A stretch of DNA of 64,000 nucleotides from Cryptomeria japonica (GCF_030272615.1 NC_081415.1:185995494-186059493); one strand, 5' to 3'; positions 10,645 to 22,830 are shown, counted from the stretch's first letter. A program made the numbers and translations. The notes: a model not told the origin generated them from the letters alone.

Positions 10645-13270
10645 TATGGATAAAGGTTAGTTTTTGTTTATTTTTGTCTCTCTTTCCGATTTATGCAATT
10701 TGTTTTACATTTTGAATTTAATTTCATTAATTTTGATTAGGTTTTTCATTTTTTGTTTCAAAAACCATATTCTTCTAACCCAAAACAAGAACAACTAAAT
10801 GCACCTCCTAAAAACCCACAAGAACAACCAAATGCATCTCCTGAAAACACACAAGAACAACCCCCAATTCCTCCTTTTGATCGCACACCTGAAACACAGG
10901 AAGAATTAATTAATCAGTTAGGATAAAATATGTCTAAAATCAATAGACTCATTGTAAAATTGAAAACTTCTGAACTTGACCATCATCAATCCCTCGCCAC
11001 TAGCCTAGAAACATTAGCTAGTGGTGCCGTAGTTGTTTCCATAGAAATTACCAAATGGTGAAGCTTTAGGGATAGGTGTCATCAATTCTATTCCAATGGG
11101 CTATCATACGATGGAGTAAGAAACAAAAATATTTCTAAACAACAAATATGTGCCCTTTTTGTTGATCCCAAAACTAGTCAGTCATTACCTCTTAATGCAA
11201 AGAGGTTTCCCATTCATTGGTGTACCAATGTGCAGATGAAGAATTTTTTTGGCAGAGGTGGTGGATGGTCTTTGATGATCCACCTTGTAATAATTTTGAG
11301 GTGCCATTATATTTTTTGAGAAAAATATATTGTGAGTTTGTGCTCAATGTGTGGCCAAACTATTTTGACATGAGAGAGTTTCATGGTAGAGGTGGTGGCT
11401 TTGCCTAAGATAGACCTAGAGCCCATAGGTGATTAGCCATAGAGAGTCACCACCCCCTAGCACCCAAACCCAAGGTGCATCATGTTGTCCCATTAGAGCT
11501 AAAAGAGTCGATGGAGCTACAAACTCTTCAGGCAGCCACAACATTGACTGGTGCCATCATCCAGCATGGGATGTCATTAGCACACCCTATTAAATTGGAT
11601 GATGAGCCATTAGAGGGTGACAGAGAGCCCATTGAGCATATGTGTGTCAGTTGCTTGGGGATATGCTCGGGGATGGATGATGCAGCCAGTGTAGATGGAT
11701 CCTCATATCATCTATACACAATTTGTGGCTATAGATGTCAGGCTCACACAATTGAGGATGTCATGCTGACAGATGAGTTGATGGACATGGTGTTTGCCCC
11801 TGAGCCACAGACACATGTGTGTTGATTTGAATTCATAACATTTTATTTTATTAGTCACTTTAAATTTGTAATTAGATAAATGAATTTTCATTTATACATC
11901 AATTTAAATTGAGACAAACAATATACATTTTAGGATGGAGTAGCGGTATCCCATACACCTCCCCCAGTTACTATAGCTGCAACTTCAATGCTTGAGGTAT
12001 AAATTTTGTAACATGTTAAAATAAAATAGTACACATTGAATTCAAAAAAATACAAGATATACTAACTATCTTTAATGCTTGGTCCAATTTCTGGTTTTTA
12101 GGTGTTGATAGGGGATGAAATGTCCAAGATTGATGACATCATGCTCTCAGCGATCAATTTTGGCCTACAAGGCTATATGGTATCATATTTTGTACAACTC
12201 TTTTTATGTATTGTTTTGATGGAATATGCAAGTCATTTCATTTTAGATTTTTAAAATTATGTTTAATTTATTATCTGTACTAATATCTCATATTAATTTT
12301 GTGTTTTTAGGGTACCCCCTCCATGTCAAGGGCTCATCCTAAGAAAAAGGATTCCTCGAAGATGCCAAAATGTGTGAAGAAGTTAATTGAACACATTTTT
12401 AGTTGTACAATTGTTTGAAAATGTTGAAATCAAGTATTAGTTGGGGTTTGTAGATTGATTAGTGTTTTTTGTCTATTTAACATGTACAGTGGCCATTGAG
12501 CTTTGTGGATTTGTTGAATGCACCTGATTCTCCCACAGATCAAGAGAGGGCAAAGGTATGTATCTCTACTCTATTTTCTTGATTTCATAATTATATGTAC
12601 GCATACATGTGAACTTGTGATATATTATAATCTTATAATTTTTTCATACAAGAAATATCCATACCTATTTCGTCAATGGCGAACCCTCCTCCTTGCACTA
12701 GAGAAGCATCTCAGGATCTGATACACTTTTGTTTGATATGTAAAATTAATTGTTTTTAACCTTCAATACTTATCATTATATTAATTGTATTTAATCTTTG
12801 TACATTTTTTGTATAGGTAATAGTGACAGTTTCTACATTGATGATGAGCCATCCTCAATCCATTGGAGAAGCATCTCAGGCATAGGTACATCATTGTTCT
12901 CTTTCCTATAGCTTTTAAGTGTTTTTGATATATTTATGTTAGTACATTGTATTAATTGTACATTTATTCTACAATAGACCCCTTCGCGGTATGGCCATAA
13001 CGTGGATCCATTTAAGTATGTCTTCAAGAAAACTCCTAAGAGTGACAAGGAGAGGAGAGCAAAGACATTAGCTCCTAGATTAGCCAATGAGGTAATCTAC
13101 ATTTCAATTGCAAAGGAATTAAAGTTAAATGCATAGTTATGTTGTTAATTGTGAACTATTTTCTACAAAATAATTCTAACTTGGCTTTTGAATTGTGGTT
13201 TTGCAACCATCTACAGAGCCACATACTGCACCGAAGAGGCTTGATTTTGATGATCCACCACAAGTTTAGG
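10645..13270 (+). pseudogene. Unrecognised multi-exon gene-like module, decayed
   Basis: A run of short coding-like blocks separated by AT-rich, intron-like sequence with GT...AG edges. Clear internal exons, all in phase 0 and multiples of three, are 11,934-11,996 (63 nt), 12,102-12,179 (78 nt), 12,490-12,555 (66 nt) and 12,978-13,091 (114 nt, basic, KKTPKSDKERRAK). Larger blocks lie at about 10,755-11,400 (Gln/Pro-rich start, then FRDRCHQFYSNGLSYDGV, with internal stops and a frameshift near 11,270) and 11,475-11,825. The last block ends RLDFDDPPQV and a stop near 13,269. Two near-identical 38-bp pieces (near 12,690 and 12,850) look like a duplicated exon. I do not recognise the family. It may be a captured host gene or the gene of another transposon. 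Confidence 0.45.
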
Positions 13271-13448
13271 ATCATATAGTGTTAGTTTTGGTCATAGAAT
13301 GACCAATACATGTAGATATATTCTACATTTTTTATGTATATCGATTTGGACATGGCATATGCCACATTTTTGTAATACTTGTATTGACTTGGCAGACATG
13401 CCTTTTCTTATATATATAAATATCGATATTTGATCCAATAAATGTGTA

Positions 13449-13735
13449 ATGAGTTCATTATTTTGTATTCATTGTATTTTGTGGTTGTCCTTTTATAAAT
13501 TTAAATGAATATTTTATGTAATCAACAATATGAATATAAACAACAAAAATATATGATAGAAAACATTGCAATCATGGAATATGATTTGATAAAATTTCTA
13601 AAATGTTGAATTAACCCTACAAAAATCCTTGTATTTAGTTCATTATTGTGTATTCGTTGTATTTGGTGCCTGGCCTTTTATAAATTTAAATGAATATTTG
13701 CATATGTAATCAACAATATGAATATAAACAACAAA
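13449..13735 (+). repeat. Direct duplication, 185-bp period, two copies
   Basis: GAGTTCATTATTTTGTATTC and about 80 bases after it recur at 13,636 with small changes, including TATAAATTTAAATGAATATT and CAACAATATGAATATAAACA in both copies. A further partial copy of the last segment occurs at about 13,741. The sequence is AT-rich and non-coding. Confidence 0.75.
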
Positions 13736-13810
13736 AATCGACAATATGAATATAAACAGCAATGTGTTTGGTACGAGAGCACCCTCACACTCGCAATGGT
13801 CAAATTTTTT

Positions 13811-15600
13811 TCATCGTGTGCACAAACCGATGTGATGAGCGCATCTAGGTGGGTAGGTTTATGCTAGGCATGCCCTTGTCATGCATCCCAAAGCGCTAGA
13901 ACGTTGAGAGTCATACCGTACTGGTGCAATCTCTCAATTGCCCTGAGTCCAAAAAATTGTCAAAATTTGATGGACTATTTCTTCCAATCCAGGACACATA
14001 AGGTTGATCCGTTTGATCTCATGGGGTTGTGTGAGGATCCTCTACAATGGCCTATCTCGGTTTTCAATGACTCGGAACCATTTTCAATTAGTAGCAATTT
14101 TTTGCTTGCTCCAAAAACCATCAGTTGCATGTGAGGAAAAGTTGCAAGATTGGCTAGAATTGATTCAGTTCATCGTATGCACAAACTGACGTCGCGAGCA
14201 CATCAGGTCAGTAGGTTTATGCTAGGAATGCCACTGTTGTGCATCCTAAAGCACCAGAACGTCGAGAGTCATACCATACCAATGCGATCTCTGAAGTGCC
14301 CTGAGTCCAAAAAATTGTCAAAACTTGACGGACTGTTTCTTCCAATCCAGGACACATACGGTCGATCCATTTGATCCTGTGGGGTCGTATGGGGCTACTC
14401 TACAATGGCCTATCTTGGTTTTCAATGACTTGGAGCCATTTTCGATTAGTAGCATTTTTTCGCCTGCTCCAAAAGTCGTCAGTTGCATGCAATGAAAAGT
14501 TGCAAGATTGGCTAGAATTGATTCGATTCATCGTGTGCACAAACTAACGTCGCAAGTGCATCTTGGTGGGTAGGTTTATAGTAGGCATGCCCCTATCGTG
14601 CATCCCAAAGCACCAGAACGTCGAGAGTCATACCCTACCAGTGCGATATCTCAAGTGCCCTGAGTCCAAAAAATTATCAAAATTTGACGGACTGTTTCTT
14701 CCAATCCAAGACCCATACGATTGATCCGTTTGATCCCGTGTGGTTGCATGAGGCTCCTCTACAATGGCCTATCTCATTTTTTGATGAATCGGAGCAATTT
14801 TCGATTAGTAGCATTTTTTCGCCTGCTCCAAAAACCGTCAGGTGCATGCAATGAAAAGTTGCAAGATTGGCTAGAATTGATTCAGTTCGTCGTGTGCACA
14901 AACTGATGTTGCGAGGGCATCTGGGTGGGCAGGTTTACACTAGGCATGCTGCTGTCATGCATCCCAAAGCACCAGAATATCGAGAGTCATACCCTACCGG
15001 TACGATCTCTCAAGTGCCCTGAGCCCAAAAAAATGTCAAAACTTGACGGACTATTTCTTCCAATCTAGGACACATACGGTCAATCCGTTTGATCCCATGG
15101 GGTTGCGTGAGGCTCCTCTACAATGGCCTATCTCAGTTTTTTACAACTCAAAGCCATTTTCAATTAGTAGCATTTTTTTTGCCTTCTCCAAAAACCATTA
15201 GTTGCATGCAAGGAAAAGTTGCAAGATTGGCTAGAATTGATTCGGTTCATCGTATGCACAAACCGACATTGCGAGTGCATTTGGGTGGGCAGGTTTACGC
15301 TAGGCATGCCTCTATCATGCATCCCAAAGCACCAAAACATCGAGAGTCATACCCTACCGGTGCGATATCTCAAGTGCCCTGAGTCCAAAATATTATCAAA
15401 ACTTCATGGACTGTTTCTTCCAATCCGGGACACATACGGTCGATCCATTTGATCCCATGGGGTTGCGTGAGGCTCCTCTACAATGGCCTATCTCAGTTTT
15501 CAATGACTCGAAGTCATTTTCAATTAGTAGCATTTTTTCGCCTTCTCCAAAAACCGTCAGTTGCATGCAAGGAAAAGTTGCAAGATTGGCTAGAATTGAT
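13811..15600 (+). repeat. Satellite-like array, ~359-bp unit, five copies
   Basis: The marker GAGAGTCATACC recurs at 13,906, 14,264, 14,623, 14,982 and 15,342, giving periods of 358, 359, 359 and 360. Each unit includes CCTGAGTCCAAAAAATT, CTACAATGGCCTATCTC, TAGTAGCATTTTTTCGCC and CAAGATTGGCTAGAATTGA. Units differ by scattered substitutions, many of them C/T or G/A, and hardly at all in length. Small ORFs of 60-118 residues inside repeat from unit to unit with different stops, so I read none as a gene. The array ends abruptly at AGAATTGATT (about 15,600). It may lie in the 3' region of Tat element 1; tandem arrays there are known to seed satellites in Ogre elements. Confidence 0.92.
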
Positions 15601-15639
15601 TGGCAAAATAGTCACAAATCATCTCATTGGATTTTATAC

Positions 15640-15930
15640 AAAATTTGGCATTACAATATGTATGATTCAGCTCATCGCCATTTTAATATACAAATCATCT
15701 CATGGCCTTTTATGCAACATTTGGCATTACAATATGTGCGATTCAGCTCATCGCCATTTTAATATACAAAATTTAGCATGTAAATATGTACAAATCAGCT
15801 CATTGCCACTTAAATATACAAAATTTGGCATGTACGTATGTACAAATCAGCTCATTGCCACTTAAATATACAAAATTATGCCCCTAAACATGTAAAAATT
15901 AGCTCATGGGCATTTATATATACAAAAAAT
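15640..15930 (+). repeat. 52-bp and 76-bp tandem repeats
   Basis: The core CAGCTCATTGCCACTTAAAT followed by ACAAAATTTGGCATG recurs with CAGCTCAT at 15,668, 15,744, 15,796, 15,848 and about 15,900, giving spacings of 76, 52, 52 and 52. The array directly follows the 359-bp array. Confidence 0.8.
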
Positions 15931-16049
15931 GAATATGGAACAATTGGTCGATGATTTATACAAAATTCTCAAATTCATTCTACTCTAAACCATAGAATCA
16001 ATCAAGTGAGCCTTCAAGATCAGCTCTAACCTGTATTGTGTCAAGTATT

Positions 16050-16930
16050 GCCTCGTGGTCAGATTCATGAACTTTCCATAAAATATAGAGACACTAATTT
16101 TCTTGGAGACTTTTGGAGAACACTTTGGAAGAAGATGAAGACAAATTTGAAGTTCAGTTCTACTTTTCACCCATAGACCGATGGAGAGATAGAGGTAGTG
16201 AATAAAAGTTTGAGAAATCTATTGAGATGCTTAGTTGGAGAGAAAAACAAAACTTGGGACTTGATTCTTGCAAAACTAGAATTTTCCTACAATAATTTAG
16301 TGAATAGGAGTACCGGAAGAACACCATTTGAGATTGTTACCGGAGTACACCATAGAGGCATATAAGAATTAAGAGACATCAGTAATGAGGATAAGAAAAG
16401 TGTAGAAGCAAGGGAATTTGCAAAGCATATGAAGACAATACATAATTAGGTTAAACAACATTTGGAGGACATAGACAACAAGTATAAGGAGAAAGAAAAT
16501 GAGAAGAGAAGAAATAAGGAATTTGAAGTTGTCAATGAAGTGATGGTGTATTTGAGAAATGAGAGATTCCCAGTCAAAACCTATAACAAGTTGAAGATGA
16601 AGAAGTTTGGACCTTGCAAGATCTTGAGGAAATTCAATTTCGAAAATGCATATGAAGTGGAGTTACTGAATACTTTAGGTATTTTCATTGTATTCAACAT
16701 TACAGATTTGTATCAATATCATGAGGTAGAATTAAATGGAGACAGTGTAGCAAACTTGGAGAACCAAATACCCCAAAAGGTATCAAACCAAATTGAAGAG
16801 ATTTTGGATAGCAGAATTGGGTGTAGCAGTCATAGCAAGTAGCAAAGAGAGTATCTTGTGAAGTGAAAAGGCAGACCAGTTGAAGATTCATCATGGATTT
16901 ATCAGGCTGAGTGGACCATCTCGGTATTCC
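16050..16930 (+). pseudogene. Chromovirus (Ty3/gypsy) integrase C-terminal part with chromodomain
   Basis: This is the 3' end of pol from a chromovirus, which uses a C-terminal chromodomain to target chromatin. The core reads YRDTNFLGDFWRTLWKKM, then HP-stop-TDGEIEVVNKSLRNLL (the catalytic Glu retained) and STGRTPFEIVTG, as in plant chromoviruses. A linker from 16,462 leads to a chromodomain-like end at about 16,787-16,915 ([11 protein letters not shown], then REYLVK-stop-KGRPVEDSSW), with TGA where the conserved Trp would be. At least five stops occur. No RT, protease or LTRs of this element are visible in the window, so it is a truncated fragment, and its left edge abuts the tandem arrays. 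Confidence 0.85.
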
Positions 16931-18230
16931 TTTAGCTACGGTAAAGTGAGGGACTCACTTTTCAATCAAACTCAGATGTTTGATGTAGGAGACTCCCTGG
17001 TTCTTGACAATCTTGCATCAATAAAAAATATATTCCTTTCAATTTGTTTCCTATTTTATAGTTTCAGTATTTCTTTCAGTATTTCATTTTGTTTGCTCAC
17101 TAGATGTTGTGGAGCTGGATTTGGTTCATGGACATGTTCATTAATCTTATTTGTGGTCCATGGGATGTTTGGATCCTTTTTTGGCAAGTTATCACTTCCG
17201 AAATATGGAACAATTTTCTTTCCTATGTACCAGAGTTGCCTGGACCTATTTGCTATTGGTGATTCTTGTGAATCCTTATTGTTGTTTCCAACATTCCTTA
17301 GTTTGTGACCAACCTTACTTTTGGGTCCGCACATCATTCTATGTTGTTTTTAGAGGGATTCCTTGGCGGAGGCTGACCTTGTGTTCTAGACATTTTATTT
17401 TTCATTCTTCAGTGTTTGTTCCTTCTTGGGCCGACGTGGATCACTTTGGAGCTTGCATTTCATATAAATCATTATATTTGTAGTTATAGAATAAATTAAG
17501 ATAGAATAGATCAAAGATAGAAGAATAATCATAAGTCTTCGAGATCTGGAGTTGGCTAACATTCTTGCTTGAGCTTGGATGTTGTGTAATCAGGCCTATG
17601 AGCCAAATCTATGAGCCCGGATGTTGCTGGTAGTTTGATATCAAATTTTATGATACAATAAAGACTGATTCTGCATTGCCTCCATCGCACTATGTTGTTT
17701 GTGTTGTGTTTGATTTGTTGGATGATCTAGATTGTTCTCTTTGAGGACCCTCCTAACCTTGACTGGACCAAGTGGAGATAGAAAGAACAGGGGAGATCCA
17801 ACAAATAGATACAAAAAAGTACCCAAAACCAAGATAGAAGAACCCTAGACCAAGGAACTTCAAGCACCATGGTCTAGGACTTGGGAAATTTGAGAATCTT
17901 GGTCCTCAGAAGTCAGAACACTAGAGTGTGCTTGGCAACCAAGTCCACTAAATCCAACTTCAAGTTTTAGTCATAGGTGCACCTCTATATTTCCTATTCA
18001 TTTTTGTGCATGTTACAATGTTTTTGTTTATGCATCAAGGTATTACAACCTTTTAGGTTTTCATTTACATCATATCTAAATCCTAATTTAACATCATCTC
18101 AAATCCATACACTTTCCAAAGTAGGGAAGGAATAGAAGCCCTAAGGTACTATTTGACTCTCTTTATCAAGAGTTAGTTAAATTAATCACATCTTTGTGGC
18201 TTCGTATTCCAATGTTTGTGTGAAAGTATA
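16931..18230. other. No gene recognised
   Basis: Follows the chromovirus fragment and probably includes its 3' untranslated region or LTR, but I find no matched LTR ends. ORFs of 60-142 residues on both strands have no recognisable motifs and overlap each other. Confidence 0.4.
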
Positions 18231-18239
18231 TCTTTTCCT

Positions 18240-19146
18240 TAATCCCACCTTTCTTTATTTTTACATTAGACACCACATATTCATGGATACTTACATAATG
18301 TCAAGGTCTTGTATGATAACCATGAAAACACAAGGAATACTCAAAAGTACCCCTCATATATCTACTTAACTACATCCCAATGCACCCATCCATGATTAGG
18401 GATACATAGACTTCAAACGCACACGACTTGGGAAATTTTTGTTCTATTATAGACCATGACATACATAAGACAACCAACAATAGTTGCATAAGGAACATTG
18501 GTCCTGTCCTCTACCCCATTCAAAGATTTTGGGCAATCCTTCATAGATAAATTTCATCATTATTCCATAGGAACTATCGTTGATCTACAACTTGTCATGT
18601 TTAATATTTATAACATAGAACTCACATACTCTAGCTTAACCCAAGATTTCTAATAGATTTATCATTTCATTTCAAATTGGGCTAACGACTAATACTTCAA
18701 GTCAGATTACAAAGATCCATCCCAAAAGAGAAACATATCATCTACATATAATAAAATAATAAGAATGTGGCCACTATTTGTTTTGAAATAAATACAAAGA
18801 TCAAATTTACCTTTGAAATTTTAAACCCAACACTTAGGTATCAAAATTTTGGTACCACAACCTAGGAGATTGTTTTAGATCATATTAGGACTATTCAAGT
18901 TGCAAAACTAGATTTTATTTACCTTTTACCATGAAATTATTAAGCTAATATGACAAATAGATTTCTTCCTCCAAATCACCATGAAGGAATGCTATCTTCA
19001 CATACATCTATGCAATTTTCCAATTATAGGTTGTAGAAAGTGATAACACAAACCGAATAGATGTCATTTTTGTAATGGGAGATAAAATATATAATTTGTC
19101 ATCTATTCCCTCAACCTACAAGTACCCCTTTGCAACCAATTGTACT
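18240..19146 (-). pseudogene. Ty1/copia reverse transcriptase, C-terminal two thirds
   Basis: Read on the minus strand, from right to left: LVAKGY, GID, then text equivalent to the conserved MYVKIAFLHGDLEEEIYL block (near 19,000). The catalytic LLYVDDMFLF follows (near 18,740), then VPYATIVGCLMYVMV (near 18,480) and, after small frame changes, a RYMRGTFEYSLCF-like end (near 18,330). These are the standard copia RT motifs in the right order. Stops and frameshifts abound. The N-terminal part of the same domain lies at 22,641-22,830, so the gene was split by an insertion. Confidence 0.85.
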
Positions 19147-22100
19147 TGTTGTCAGAAGGATTTCCACACAAGAGCTAAGCTGGAAGCTTAGCAATCCCAT
19201 GAAACATGGGAACATCTTCGAGCCTATGAGTTGCTCATAGTGAAGATGGACCTCCAGATTATGGGTTGGCTCCCCTTTAGATATCATAAGAACTAATGGC
19301 TTGATTGAGAAAAGGGATAGAAGTATGCTACAAAACTAAAACTAAACTAAGAAGATGATAGACCAATGATCAAAGGACTTGATTTTCTATTGAACTTACA
19401 AAAAATTCTCAACTACGAAGCTATCTCTACTCACAACTCATCTATACATGTTTTTCATTAATATTTCATATGAAAGGTTTGGATTTTTATTGTTTGATTG
19501 AAGGAAAAAAATGATTATTTCACAACATTCATTCAACAAAAAACAAAATGCACAATCCATGACCTGCACTATAACATGTTGTTCTTTGAATCAAGCATTG
19601 AAAGAATAAGATAGAAATGAAGTATTTTCAACAAAATCATAATATTTTTATCTAAATTACTCACATATAATGCTAGAACAAAAGATCGTTTGAAAAAGAA
19701 CTAATCTTCTTTATCGAGAAATAGAAGTCTTTTTCATTACAAGTCTAAAAAACTTTACATAAATCTAAAAAATACTCATAAGACAATGTGTTACAAAGCA
19801 TAGATGTTGCTTCTATAGCATAAACAAACTCAGAACTAAGAAGAAAAGAAGGAAAATGACTTATATCAAGAAGGAGCTCCAAAATATTTGAATTTTAAAT
19901 TGTTGGTTGTCTTTGACTTCTCCAACCCCTCAAAATCGAGTATTAACTAGTTGTGAGTCACCCTTTTCAGCAGCTAGGCAAGATGACTTGAAAATTCCTC
20001 AAAAAGAGGGCTGGAATTGAGGTTTAGTGGCTGTTAACTATTTGAAAACTCCCCTGGGGTGATGAATAACTCTTGGGGGCCTTCAAATCAGGTGTAGAAT
20101 TATAGCTAAGTCCTTGAAAACTCTTTCAAAATTAGGGATCTCTCTTTGAACGACCCTATTGACTCATCTTTGAAAATTTGAGCTTGCATTAAAGATTGAT
20201 TTGAATTTGAATTCAAATCTCACTATCTTATTCCATGAAACTTTCTGTGATGATTAAGATGGTTATCTTTTCATATCTTTTCACTGTTATCAACCATCCT
20301 TTCTCATAGGGGATTGTACTTTAATCAAAGTGACTGTGATGTTCTCTTTGTGTCCATTGTAGTAAGCTTCTTTGCAATCCTTCCTTGCTCTAAGGTCCAT
20401 AAACTATTCTTTTTGATGGTTAGTCACAAATGTCTTAACATTTTCAAGTTTGCCCTTATTGAATGCATCACTATCACTATATTATTGATCTTTGCTTTTA
20501 TGATCCACAAGCCCATCTGTCTCTATTGATGCTACAAACACAATGACTTTGTTGTCTTAAAATGTTATGATGGATGCTATTACATGAAATTTTCTCATAT
20601 GATTGTATCTGTTATTTGTTTGAATACCCTCACTAGAGAACAAAGCTTATCCTTATTCCCCTCCATCAAAATTTCTTGAACCGTGACCTTCAGAAACACT
20701 TTCCTCTTAAACTATGATTGTCTTTTACTTGAAGTTGCTTACTGTCTTCATGGCTACAATAATACTTCTTTACTATTTTTTGGTGATTGTGCAAGGTTGT
20801 CACTTTCTTTCAAACTTTTGAAACTTAGTTATCCTTCTTTCTCTACTGATGGTTGCTATTAACCTTACTCACTAAGAATATCTGCAAATAAAAGACTGTT
20901 GCAATTTATATGGAGGCTGCCAAAACAATAGAAAGTAATCCAAACATTCACTATTCACTTTTACAATCACACAGACCCTTCTGAGACTATAAACTACATT
21001 TATTACAATACTATTTGAGTGCATTTCTCTATCTCTGATCTAGGTTGCTATCAATGTCTTCTTTGAGGGCTATACATGGTTTGTGCCTTAATACAAAGGC
21101 AACATCCCAAATGTATACTGAGGACAAGAAAACTTTCACTATGTTGTTCAAAAGCATTGAACATCTTGCATCTATATTTAGATATTCCTCTTCTTAGGGA
21201 TATGATCCTAACATAGAATAGAGAAGATTCACAAATCAAATAAAACAAAGACCCAAGAATGATTTAAAAGAAACAAACCTTCTCTAAGAGATAAAGACTT
21301 GTATGCCCTTCCCACGAGCTCTTGTTTATTAAAGGAGTGTATTTCATGTTCCACAAACTTCTTAATGACTTCTCAACTTCCTGAAAATGGGGAGTTTGGC
21401 CATCATGAGAGGTTGGTTACAACAAGAATGTTAAGATTCCCACAGATATTGAGAGGGGGAGTGAATCAGTATCTAATCGGTATGTGTAATTTCTTAACTT
21501 AAAACATGTAGACCATATTATAACAGTGTACCGGTAAGCAATCTAAATAGTGCAATAAACAGAATTAAAAGCAACCACATGAAAAGCACACCATAACACA
21601 ATGTTTTAACGAGGAAACCCGGTGTGGGAATTACCTCGATGGGATTTGTGACCCACAATATTCACTTACTAGCCAATAAGAGAATATTACTACTAAAAGA
21701 GGGGCCTGCACATGCAGGAAGGCCAAGTGCCTAGAGCTCATTGCTCAATTACAAAAGGGAAGTCTCATTGACTTACAAAATGTATTATATAAATCCAGTG
21801 TCTTGTACTACTTCAGAATAGCATCTATAATGCCAAATTTAGTACCGGTTTCTGCTCTGCTTCTTACATAAACCCTTAACCTATATTTCGCATAATAGGT
21901 CTGCCTTATTTCACCTAATTACATTCTTCCATCTTTTTTTTAATGTCCTATAATGATCTCTTAAATATATGAGTCATTTTACAATGTTTCCAAGTTGGCT
22001 TCTAAAGATTTTACAATAATAAACAAAATATAATATAACAAAACGTCATGTTGGCCTCTGTGCCGGTATGCTTCCTTTCACTGCCGGTGCCAGTGGTCTA

Positions 22101-22646
22101 AGTGCCGGTGTAGAGTCTTATCTTGCTAGTGTCGGTGTGATGCCTTGTCAGAGCCATAGGATTCTAAGGTTGCCATCAATATCAAAACCTTCAATCACCT
22201 ACAATGTCTCATTGGAGTGTGCATATGCCAACAAAGAAAACTTAAACATGGAAAAGCTTCTTTGTGGAACAACTCCATCTTCCTTGATAGAAACCCTAGT
22301 TCAGCTCATGATATGCGGAAGAATAATAAATAAAATGTTTAATGCACACCTAGACTCTCAGATTCTCTTCACACATTTAAGGCTTCTTTCACTTTGAAAT
22401 TCAATTTCCCTCTAAATACATGAATTATGACCCTTTGACTCTCATTAAACATAGAGGATATAATTTCTTTCCTTCCTTTTGAAAGACCTTAATCATTAAA
22501 GGACTAAGTAAAACCTATCTTAAATGAACCAAAGAATTTCAATTTAATAATAAAATCTTAACCATTGAAATCCTTGAAATTTTTTACCATGAAGACCAAG
22601 GACCCTATTTGACATGAAGGGCACAAAATAGGAAATGATAGTTCTT
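19147..22646. other. ~3.5 kb insertion splitting the copia RT
   Basis: The copia RT breaks within its conserved K-Y-K-A-R-L-V-A-K-G block. On the plus strand the two breakpoints carry similar words, TGTACTT (19,141-19,147) and TGTGCTT (22,647-22,653), as expected for a short target duplication. The insert holds a solo LTR (21,429-22,233) and otherwise AT-rich sequence in which I see no genes and no clear termini. The nature of the inserted element is unknown. Confidence 0.5.
21429..22233 (-). mobile_element. Solo LTR of the A/B retrotransposon family
   Basis: The minus strand starts TGTTGGCATATGCACACTCC and ends GAATCTTAACA. It is collinear with the LTR at 50,523-51,395, sharing GAGCTCTAGGC, GGCCTTCCTGCATG, AATATTGTGGGTCACAAATC and TGTGTTATGGTGTGC. 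It is flanked by a perfect 5-bp duplication AAGAA (21,424-21,428 and 22,234-22,238). No PBS or polypurine tract adjoins it, so it is a solo LTR left by LTR-LTR recombination. Confidence 0.92.
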
Positions 22647-22830
22647 TGTGCTTCTCAAAACTACCATCAAGACCATAGTTTTTCTTGGACACCCATTTAC
22701 ATCCCATGGGCTTATGTCCTTTATGAAAAGGTACCATATTACATGTATTATTATTCTTTAAAGAAGTCATCTATTCATCCATGGATCTCGTCTAGGTATC
22801 TGCATCACTCATACCTATAGCCTTTCTAAT
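22641..22830 (-). pseudogene. Ty1/copia reverse transcriptase, N-terminal piece
   Basis: The minus strand reads M-x-SLKNNNTCNMVPFHKGHK, PMGCKWVSKKNYGLDG and SFEKHK. This is the conserved start of copia RT (the family text is close to TW-LVPLPKGK, IGCKWVYKKK, DGSIEKYKA). Similarity ends at 22,646 and resumes at 19,146. The text between 22,560 and 22,640 belongs to the insertion even though the frame stays open there. Confidence 0.85.

Noticed and set aside
13904-15865. Several ORFs of 60-138 residues
   Set aside because: They repeat with the 359-bp unit and differ in ends from unit to unit, so they are by-products of the tandem array.
13811-15930. CRISPR-like or centromeric array
   Set aside because: Units are long and contiguous without spacers, so not CRISPR. 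Only five copies beside a retrotransposon give no support for a centromere.
16880-17483. ORFs of 110-142 residues with hydrophobic stretches
   Set aside because: They overlap each other in different frames, have no recognisable domain and follow the end of a truncated element.
22560-22640. Continuation of the copia RT frame (FPILCPSCQIG...)
   Set aside because: The frame stays open but the text no longer matches RT; true RT text resumes at 19,146. The apparent CxxC is not supported.
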